5,644 nucleotides of DNA, taken from NCBI GenBank assembly GCA_959026535.1, contig CAUFMB010000077.1, positions 1 to 5,644 of the forward strand, read 5' to 3'. This stretch comes from an uncultured Collinsella sp. Its GTDB lineage: Bacteria > Actinomycetota > Coriobacteriia > Coriobacteriales > Coriobacteriaceae. Below, piece by piece: positions 1-4,672 of this stretch. The notes below the pieces were generated by a model. That model searched no databases and was not told the origin of the DNA. It worked only from the letters and a program-made list of their open reading frames with translations. The first letter of the stretch is position 1. Every line of letters begins with the position of its first letter. Both the position numbers and the translations under genes were made by a program.

Positions 1-761
1 GTCACCCCCATCAGGGCACATACGAACACGATTCCAAGCGTAGGGCTATTGGCAATCTTCACGGCAAGGTGAACGACGAGCGAAATGAACGCCGCCATCA
101 AGAATTGCAAGATGGTCGTCTGCGCGAACACCAGCCAAGCCGGTTTGATAACCGGAGTCGCAAATTGAATGTAGCCTATCGGATAGAACGGCGAGCCCGG
201 GCCATTCTTCACGAGCGCGGCGATTATCCCTGGAAGATTGATGGCGAAGACGGCAAGCATTGCAAAAGCACTCGCCCATACGCTCGATGCAACAAGCCTA
301 CCCGGCTCACCCATCGGTGCCTGGATGATGAGCTTTCCACGTTTGTTAAGGCGCGCGGCAAGGAACGAGACGGCAACGGCCGTTGCGACCCATAGCAAGT
401 ATTCCTTCGATCCGTCATAAAAGGAGTACCCTCCGTCCGATATCTGCAGAAACGGAAGCAGAGGAGAGAGCGGCGCCAAGATAAGTCGCCCCGTGTCAAG
501 AGGGTACAGAAGTGCAGGCATGCTTGATGAAGAGGTATAGACGCCCTCCTCTCCCGCATTCACAAGCGCGTCCGCATAGGATGCTGACAATTCCTGCTCA
601 ACGCGGGTTATTCCCGACTCGAGGTATTCAACCCGTCCGTCGATGCCAGCCGCACTCCTGAAGACTGGCAAAGCACAAAGAACCATCAACGCAGCAACGG
701 CAACACGGAGCGACCTAGAGGAGAGGAGCGACCTAAAGATCACCTTCGAGATTTTGAACAT
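1..761 (-). CDS. Partial multi-pass membrane protein, possibly an ABC-2-type transporter permease (3' end outside window)
   Basis: On the minus strand an uninterrupted frame of 253 codons starts at ATG 761-759 and is still open at base 1, so the gene continues to the left of the window. An in-frame TGA at 782-780 limits the start to ATG 761 or GTG 770; a weak GGTG lies upstream of the ATG. Visible layout: basic N-terminus (MFKISKVIFRSLLSSRSLR), a hydrophobic helix at about residues 18-36, a polar stretch of about 80 residues (37-119, probably outside the membrane), then helices at about 121-137, 157-183, 208-235 and 241 onward. A single N-terminal helix, an outside domain and a C-terminal helix bundle are usual for ABC-2-type permeases, but I see no diagnostic motif, so the family is an inference. 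The partner ATPase would be expected beyond the window. The opposite-strand frames here are interrupted or poor in protein-like features. I am confident that it is a membrane-protein gene and unsure of its role. Confidence 0.72.
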   Translation of the reverse strand, partial: MFKISKVIFRSLLSSRSLRVAVAALMVLCALPVFRSAAGIDGRVEYLESGITRVEQELSASYADALVNAGEEGVYTSSSSMPALLYPLDTGRLILAPLSPLLPFLQISDGGYSFYDGSKEYLLWVATAVAVSFLAARLNKRGKLIIQAPMGEPGRLVASSVWASAFAMLAVFAINLPGIIAALVKNGPGSPFYPIGYIQFATPVIKPAWLVFAQTTILQFLMAAFISLVVHLAVKIANSPTLGIVFVCALMGV

Positions 762-833
762 ACGTATCACCAGCTCGTTTCAACACGATTCAGCCCGATG
801 CGCGGGGTTACGGTTGCAGCATGCTGTGATTAC

Positions 834-862
834 TTGCCGGCAAAGTCAATTTAACATAAACT
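834..862 (+). promoter_or_regulatory. Putative sigma-70-type promoter for the DUF2975/HTH unit
   Basis: TTGCCG (834-839) and TAAACT (857-862) each match four of six consensus bases and are 17 bp apart. Transcription would begin near 869, about 37 bases before the ATG at 906. The -35 lies in the palindrome at 834-843 and the -10 lies mostly in the spacer of the inverted repeat at 850-868, so a bound repressor would block polymerase. This is a prediction from spacing and consensus only. Confidence 0.45.
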
Positions 863-868
863 GTTAAA
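850..868. promoter_or_regulatory. Inverted repeat, candidate operator of the HTH regulator
   Basis: TTTAACA (850-856) and TGTTAAA (862-868) are perfect reverse complements around a 5-bp spacer TAAAC. A further half-site-like GTAAC follows at 871-875. The size and symmetry suit a dimeric Xre/Cro-type repressor, and the site overlaps the predicted -10 element. Such a regulator is encoded as the second gene of the unit that this promoter would serve. Confidence 0.5.
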
Positions 869-905
869 AAGTAACCTGAGTTTTTTAAATTCTTCGGAGG
901 TTATT

Positions 906-1418
906 ATGAGTTCCGACAATCGCACTCCCCGGCTTCATTCCTTCCGCATCGCATGTGCGATAGCCTCTGCGACCCTTTGCGCCACCGCCATCGCACAAGT
1001 GGCGTTCTCCTTAAAGCCAGCAATCGAAGTGCTCGACAACCCTGTAATTGCAGACTCCCCCGCGTATCCAGCCCTTGCGATCTCGACATTGGTCCCTGCC
1101 GTCATCGGTATCGCTACGACCATCCTCAGCGCCGTTCTCGTGTGGACGATCAAGAGCGGAGACCCCTTCAAGAAAGGGTCTGCGACATGCTTGAAGGTGC
1201 TCGGCATTCTCTTCGTTGTTCAAGCTGCCACCAGCCTCTACGCCGGCTCACTCAAAACCTCCGTTTCGATGTTTGGCGGCGAGGGGGCCGTCGGCGCCCA
1301 AGAGATCGCTTCATCATTCGATTGGACCTCTCTGGTTCTCGGCATCGTCCTGTTCATGCTTTCCCAGCTCTTCTTGTACGCCCGAGAGCTGTACCTCGAC
1401 TCCGACGAGATTGCGTAA
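906..1418 (+). CDS. DUF2975-type four-helix membrane protein
   Basis: The product is a 170-residue integral membrane protein with four hydrophobic segments, at about residues 14-34, 56-80, 96-114 and 141-159. The loop after the second helix carries GDPFKKG (85-91), like the short G-x-PF element I associate with DUF2975 proteins. The C-terminal end YARELYLDSDEIA is polar and acidic and should lie in the cytoplasm. The start at 906 is supported by a strong GGAGG (896-900) five bases upstream. The gene for an HTH regulator follows after 9 bases. This order (DUF2975 membrane protein plus small YozG-like regulator) recurs in Firmicutes and Actinobacteria, as in yoaS/yozG of Bacillus. The molecular function of the family is unknown; a role in controlling the partner regulator from the membrane is inference. 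Confidence 0.85.
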   Translation: MSSDNRTPRLHSFRIACAIASATLCATAIAQVAFSLKPAIEVLDNPVIADSPAYPALAISTLVPAVIGIATTILSAVLVWTIKSGDPFKKGSATCLKVLGILFVVQAATSLYAGSLKTSVSMFGGEGAVGAQEIASSFDWTSLVLGIVLFMLSQLFLYARELYLDSDEIA

Positions 1419-1427
1419 GGAAACGCC

Positions 1428-1679
1428 ATGCCCGTAATTGTTCGCCTCGACAAGATCATGGCCGAGCGAAAGATTTCCTCGAACGAACTTGCCGAAAGGA
1501 TTGGAACCACGCCCGTGAACCTGTCCCGTATTAAAAAAGGGCATATTCGCGGCATTCGCTTCAACACACTCGAGCAGCTATGCCTCGCCCTTCGTTGCCA
1601 ACCCGGAGACCTTCTCGAAGTCATGAGCGAAGAGGATGCCCGAAAGGAGTTCGGACTCGATTGGTCCGCCGAGGATTAG
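1428..1679 (+). CDS. Small Xre/Cro-type HTH transcriptional regulator (YozG-like)
   Basis: This 83-residue cytoplasmic DNA-binding protein consists almost entirely of one helix-turn-helix domain. LDKIMAERKISSNELAERIG (7-26) gives the first two helices, TPVNLSRIKKG (28-38) the recognition helix, and LEQLCLALRCQPGDLLEVM (48-66) the closing helix with the CQPGDLLE motif usual in YozG-like regulators. The Shine-Dalgarno AAGGA (1417-1421) overlaps the stop of the DUF2975 gene, so the two genes should be translated from one message. A likely target is the inverted repeat at 850-868. After the motif there is a charged tail of about 17 residues ending SAED. Tyrosine integrase homology begins in the same frame directly after its TAG, so the tail may have been altered by a recombination event. 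Family assignment is firm; the tail and the DNA target are inferred. Confidence 0.88.
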   Translation: MPVIVRLDKIMAERKISSNELAERIGTTPVNLSRIKKGHIRGIRFNTLEQLCLALRCQPGDLLEVMSEEDARKEFGLDWSAED

Positions 1680-2405
1680 AGGGCGGTCGTACTCGCCCTG
1701 CACACGGGGATGCGAATCGGCGAGGTCTGCGGCCTTCGGTGGTGCGATGTGGATTTCGAGGCGTGTCTGATCTCGGTCAGGCACTCGGTGGCATACGCGA
1801 AGGGGATGGGCTCGTTCATCAAGGACACCAAGACCCATGACGCCAGGGGTATCCCCATCGACCCGGTCGGCCTACTCCCCTTCCTGAAGGAGACCCACGA
1901 GATCGACTGCGGAAAGCTGCGCTTGCGCGGCCTTACCGGGGCGGTCGAGATCGGGGACTGCTACATCCTGTCGGAGCCGGGCGCGACCTTCGCGACGACA
2001 AGCTATATCCGCAGGGCGTTCAAGACGTTCTCGGAGACCAACGGCCTCATGGGCACCAACGACGAGTTGATCACGTTCCACGGCCTTCGCCACACGTTCG
2101 CAACGCAGTGGATCCGCCAAGGCGGCGATATCAAGGCGCTCCAATCGATCCTCGGCCACAAGGACGCCATGGCGACGCTCAACGTCTACGCCGACATCGA
2201 GCCCATCTCCAAAATCCATAACATGCTGCGCGCCACGCCGTGCCTTTGGCGCGGGCACCTCGGGCCGAGGGTCGATCCGGGTCCCATGTTCCAACAGAGG
2301 ATCCAGGAGTCCATCGAGACGCTCCAGGCGTTCGGCTACGGCATCACCGAGCCGGACGACCGAAATATCGACATACGCGACGTGAAGACGAACAGTTGGC
2401 TCTAG
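1680..2405 (+). pseudogene. Tyrosine site-specific integrase, catalytic domain only (5'-truncated remnant)
   Basis: Tyrosine recombinase homology begins directly after the HTH stop (AVVLALHTG, 1683 onward) and continues from ATG 1710. Counted from that ATG (231 residues) the catalytic set is complete: R2 in TGMRIGE, a hairpin lysine K41 in KDTKTHDARGIPI, H124 and R127 in HGLRH, H150 in LGHKD, and nucleophile Y160 in NVYAD. Family members usually have about 350-400 residues with an arm-binding and a core-binding domain in front; both are missing here. There is no credible Shine-Dalgarno before 1710, and only GTG/CTG codons lie between it and the TAG at 1677. About 70 residues follow the tyrosine, longer than usual. 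The frame stops at TAG 2403-2405 but still reads protein-like beyond it. I call it a remnant of an integrated element. A translated stand-alone catalytic domain cannot be excluded, although it would lack most of its DNA-binding surface. Confidence 0.8.
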
Positions 2406-2458
2406 CTCACCGAGTACGCGGCAGTGCTGGGCCCATCCCAACTGAGGTCACGGTGGTC

Positions 2459-2508
2459 CGATAGGGGCGCCGCCCGCGGCATGCGCCGCGGAGCGGTATC
2501 CCCTACCG
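2459..2508. repeat. Long imperfect hairpin downstream of the integrase remnant
   Basis: The arms pair as follows: 2462-2467 (TAGGGG) with 2500-2505 (CCCCTA), 2470-2473 with 2493-2496, and 2474-2480 (CCGCGGC) with 2485-2491 (GCCGCGG), around an ATGC loop. One extruded A lies at 2492 and a small internal loop lies between the outer and middle helices. Two more pairs (2459-2460 with 2507-2508) extend it past an A-C mismatch. About 19 base pairs in 50 bases is far beyond chance for a short spacer. No T-run follows. It could be an element end, a REP-like unit or a degenerate terminator. Confidence 0.65.
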
Positions 2509-2534
2509 AAGGGCGGGGATGCCCTCCGCTTCCA

Positions 2535-2636
2535 GTTCGGAATCAGCCGTCGGAGGCGTTCGGCTGACTGCGGGAACGGCCTGTCCGCTCAATGTGTTCG
2601 GCTGAGATCGGAAATCAACCCAACACGAGCCGGACA
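2535..2636. repeat. Cluster of short direct and inverted repeats
   Basis: GTTCGGCTGA occurs twice (2558-2567 and 2596-2605), and its first six bases also occur at 2535-2540. TCAGCCG (2543-2549) pairs perfectly with CGGCTGA (2561-2567) over an 11-base loop. Further on, TGTCCG (2582-2587) pairs with CGGACA (2631-2636), and inside that GTGTT (2594-2598) pairs with AACAC (2622-2626). The second GTTCGGCTGA could compete with the first for the same partner. The purpose is unknown; it may be a structured leader, recombinase binding sites or debris of an element end. Confidence 0.5.
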
Positions 2637-2731
2637 CGCGCCAGACGGCTCTTCCCCGTACGGCCTTCCCCCTTACGCTCATGTTGCAGGCATGTAACGC
2701 CGCAGCGAGCGCGCCTTTTTTGCGCCAGACA

Positions 2732-2754
2732 GGTACAATGATGAACACTGTACC
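2732..2754 (+). promoter_or_regulatory. Putative promoter -10 with overlapping inverted repeat for the ACT gene
   Basis: TACAAT (2734-2739) matches five of six bases of a -10 box and lies about 60 bases before the ACT start codon. No good -35 is found at 16-18 bp. GGTACA (2732-2737) and TGTACC (2749-2754) form a perfect 6-bp inverted repeat with an 11-bp spacer that covers the -10 and the expected start point. It may be an operator or the start of a leader hairpin. The evidence is consensus and symmetry only. Confidence 0.45.
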
Positions 2755-2801
2755 GTAGCGGAGCGCCCCGCGCGCGCCGCAATCACGCGAAAGGGTTTCC
2801 C

Positions 2802-3089
2802 ATGGCCGAGATCTCGTCCTCCCGTATCGTCATCACCGTCCTTGGCAAGAACCGCCCCGGCATCGTCGCCGGCGTCACCCGTGTCCTAGGCGAGGCCAAC
2901 GTCGACATCCGCGACATCACGCAGTCCATTATCGAGGACATCTTCACCATGACCATGCTGGCCGATACCGCCGAGTCCAAGCTCGACTTCGCCGAGCTGC
3001 AGAAGGCGCTGGCCGAGGCCGGCGAGCTTTCGGGCGTCAACGTGTCCATCCAGCGCGAGGACGTCTTCAACTTTATGTACCGCCTGTAG
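2802..3089 (+). CDS. ACT domain-containing protein, UPF0237 type
   Basis: A 95-residue soluble protein made of one ACT domain. The first strand and turn are IVITVLGKNRPGIVAGV (9-25), with the NRPGI ligand-loop motif, then the helix TRVLGEANVDIRDITQSII (26-44), middle strands IFTMTMLAD (47-55), helix FAELQKALAEAG (63-74), and a final strand ending in IQREDVFNFMYRL (83-95). That C-terminal signature is characteristic of the UPF0237 family, and the length matches the family's roughly 90 residues. ACT domains bind small molecules, usually amino acids, as dimers; the ligand of this family is not known to me. AAAGGG (2790-2795) lies six bases before the ATG. The citrate synthase gene follows after 77 bases with no terminator between, so co-transcription is possible. 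Homologues often sit beside a UPF0210/DUF711 gene, which is not seen here. Confidence 0.9.
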   Translation: MAEISSSRIVITVLGKNRPGIVAGVTRVLGEANVDIRDITQSIIEDIFTMTMLADTAESKLDFAELQKALAEAGELSGVNVSIQREDVFNFMYRL

Positions 3090-3166
3090 CGAGCAAGCCG
3101 CTGGGGATAGCCTGACGCGCGCATGCCCATGCAAGTCACCCCGATGCGGCCCGGAGAGGAGCGCGC

Positions 3167-4585
3167 ATGGCCTACGACGCCAAGAAAATCTATTACCGCT
3201 TCGACGACCACTTGAGCCGCCTGGTTCTGGATTACGAAGCAAGCCGCCAGATTTCGCCTGAGAGCGAAAGCCTCTACCACGGCCTGCCGACCGACCCTTA
3301 TGACGAGGGCCTGTTTGTTGAGCACAATGTCAAGCGCGGCCTGCGCAATGCCGACGGCTCGGGCGTGGTCGCGGGCCTCACTCGCATCTCGGATGTGCAC
3401 GGCTACAACAAGGTCGACGGAAAGGTCGTGCCCGATCAGGGCAAGCTCACGCTTCGCGGCTACAGCATCGAAGACCTGGTCAACAATGCCCAGGCCGAGA
3501 ATCGCTACGGCTACGAGGAAGTCGCCTATCTGCTTATCACGGGTTCGCTGCCCAACAAGGAAGAGCTCGACGGCTTTTGCGAGCGCCTGGGCGCCTTTAG
3601 ACATCTGAGCGACGAGTACGTCAAAGAGTTCCCTATGACCACGGTGTCGTCGAGCATCATGAACGTGCTCCAGCGCGCCGTGCTGCTGCTCTACGCCTTC
3701 GATGCCGAACCAGACGTGATCACGCCCGAGCACGAAATCGACGTCGCCATTTCCATGCTCGCACGTCTCCCGCGCATCGCCGCCTTCGCACACATGGCCT
3801 CGGTCGCCAAGCTTCGCGGCTCCGAGGTTCACGTGCCGCACCCCACGCCCGGCCTCTCCACCGCCGAGACCATCCTACAGGTCCTGCGCGGCGGCATGGC
3901 GTTCACCCGCGATGAGGCGATGCTGCTCGACGTTATGCTCATGCTGCATGCCGAGCACGGCGGCGGCAACAACTCCACCTTCGCTTGCCGCGTGCTGTCG
4001 TCTTCGGCCACCGACCCGTATTCCGCCTACGCCGCGGCTATCGGCTCGCTCAAGGGCCCGCGCCACGGCGGCGCCAATGCCAAGGTCGTGTCTATGCACG
4101 AGGACATCCGCGCGCATGTCTCCAACTGGGAGGACGAGGACGAGGTCGCGGCCTACCTGGGCAAGATCCTCGACAAGCAGGCCTTCGACGGCACGGGCCT
4201 CATCTACGGTATGGGCCACGCCGTCTATACGCTGAGCGACCCTCGTGCCGAGGTGTGCCGCCGTTACGCGCGCACGCTTGCCGCCAAGAAGGACCTAGGC
4301 GAAGAGTTCGCACTCATCGAGCGTATCGAGCGCCTGGCACCCCAGGTCATGCGCGACCACGGCATGACCAAGCCCATCTGCGCCAACATCGACCTGTACA
4401 CGGGCTTTATCTACAAGATGCTCGGCGTGCCCGAGACGCTCTTTACGCCGCTATTCGCCGTCGCCCGCATGGCCGGCTGGTCGGCGCACCGCATGGAAGA
4501 GCTCTTCTGTGCGCACCGCATCATCCGCCCCGCCTACCGCCCGGTGATCGAGCCGCTGGAGTACAAGCCACTCGCCGACCGCTAG
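3167..4585 (+). CDS. gltA: Citrate synthase (citrate/2-methylcitrate synthase family)
   Basis: This enzyme condenses acetyl-CoA with oxaloacetate to citrate and CoA in the cytoplasm, the entry to 2-oxoglutarate and glutamate. Of its 472 residues, H264 (in HAEHGGGNNST), H351 (in GMGHAVY) and D409 (in NIDLYTG) correspond to the catalytic triad of the si-type synthase. GPRHGGAN (298-305) supplies another active-site histidine, and R434 lies in the region of the substrate-binding arginine. The protein is longer than usual bacterial forms (about 370-440). The extra length is mostly N-terminal, as in a long subfamily known from Clostridia, which may act on propionyl-CoA too; sequence motifs alone do not settle the substrate. 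AGGAG (3157-3161) lies five bases before the start. A strong terminator follows the stop. The upstream ACT gene may share its message. I use the symbol gltA by function. Confidence 0.95.
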   Translation: MAYDAKKIYYRFDDHLSRLVLDYEASRQISPESESLYHGLPTDPYDEGLFVEHNVKRGLRNADGSGVVAGLTRISDVHGYNKVDGKVVPDQGKLTLRGYSIEDLVNNAQAENRYGYEEVAYLLITGSLPNKEELDGFCERLGAFRHLSDEYVKEFPMTTVSSSIMNVLQRAVLLLYAFDAEPDVITPEHEIDVAISMLARLPRIAAFAHMASVAKLRGSEVHVPHPTPGLSTAETILQVLRGGMAFTRDEAMLLDVMLMLHAEHGGGNNSTFACRVLSSSATDPYSAYAAAIGSLKGPRHGGANAKVVSMHEDIRAHVSNWEDEDEVAAYLGKILDKQAFDGTGLIYGMGHAVYTLSDPRAEVCRRYARTLAAKKDLGEEFALIERIERLAPQVMRDHGMTKPICANIDLYTGFIYKMLGVPETLFTPLFAVARMAGWSAHRMEELFCAHRIIRPAYRPVIEPLEYKPLADR

Positions 4586-4608
4586 GACGCGGACCGTTAT
4601 AGAACTCG

Positions 4609-4647
4609 AGCGTGGCCAGGGCATCGCCGCCTTCGGCCACGCTTTTT
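4609..4647 (+). terminator. Rho-independent terminator of the citrate synthase gene
   Basis: AGCGTGGCC (4609-4617) pairs perfectly with GGCCACGCT (4635-4643) in nine base pairs. The loop can form a second short helix (4618-4622 with 4629-4633). TTTTT at 4643-4647 follows directly. It lies 23 bases after the citrate synthase stop and ends only 11 bases before the Shine-Dalgarno of the HAD gene. Confidence 0.9.
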
Positions 4648-4672
4648 ATGCCAGTAGAAAGGGCTGCATCAA

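Larger units (their letters stand above)
762..905. promoter_or_regulatory. Divergent intergenic control region with three palindromes
   Basis: This AT-rich gap separates the leftward membrane-protein gene from the rightward DUF2975/HTH pair, so it must hold both promoters. It contains a perfect 10-bp palindrome CAGCATGCTG (817-826), a second one TTGCCGGCAA (834-843), and an inverted repeat TTTAACA-N5-TGTTAAA (850-868). Their centres are about 17 and 20 bp apart. For the leftward gene only a weak promoter can be proposed: TTGACT (minus strand, 849-844) with CAGCAT 17 bp further on (826-821), which falls inside the first palindrome. Binding of the HTH protein encoded downstream is an inference. 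Confidence 0.55.
2406..2801. other. Gene-poor stretch between integrase remnant and ACT gene
   Basis: I see no convincing gene in these roughly 400 bases. They hold, in order: about 20 codons of frame after the integrase TAG that look like an HTH (2406-2465), a large hairpin (2459-2508), a smaller one (AGGGC/GCCCT, 2510-2525), a cluster of short direct and inverted repeats (2535-2636), and the promoter region of the ACT gene (about 2711-2754). No run of T follows the hairpins, so none is a typical intrinsic terminator. No tRNA or attachment-site duplication is visible. Confidence 0.6.

Noticed and set aside
69..395. Plus-strand frame of 108 codons
   Set aside because: It lies opposite the unbroken membrane-protein frame, is rich in Arg/His/Asp without a recognisable domain, and has no Shine-Dalgarno site.
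643..867. Plus-strand frame of 74 codons ending at the palindromic region
   Set aside because: It overlaps the start of the leftward gene and the divergent control region and has no protein-like features.
1677..2405. Recoding of TAG as an amino acid, which would join HTH, integrase and the downstream segment
   Set aside because: The ACT, citrate synthase and HAD genes all end naturally at TAG, so TAG works as a normal stop here.
2474..2525. CRISPR-like or attachment-site repeats
   Set aside because: The repeats are inverted, irregular in length and spacing, and no tRNA end or matching copy at the other side of the integrase remnant is visible.
2503..2748. Minus-strand frame of 81 codons in the gene-poor stretch
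   Set aside because: Its sequence is dominated by the hairpins and repeats, no domain is recognisable, and it would start inside the ACT promoter.
3090..3166. Hairpin or terminator between the ACT and citrate synthase genes
   Set aside because: Only short GC palindromes and a weak GGGG/CCCC pairing with bulges are present, with no T-run.
2783..3841. Long minus-strand frame of 352 codons across the ACT and citrate synthase genes
   Set aside because: Both plus-strand genes are firmly identified with catalytic motifs and ribosome binding sites. Long antisense frames are common opposite GC-rich coding DNA.
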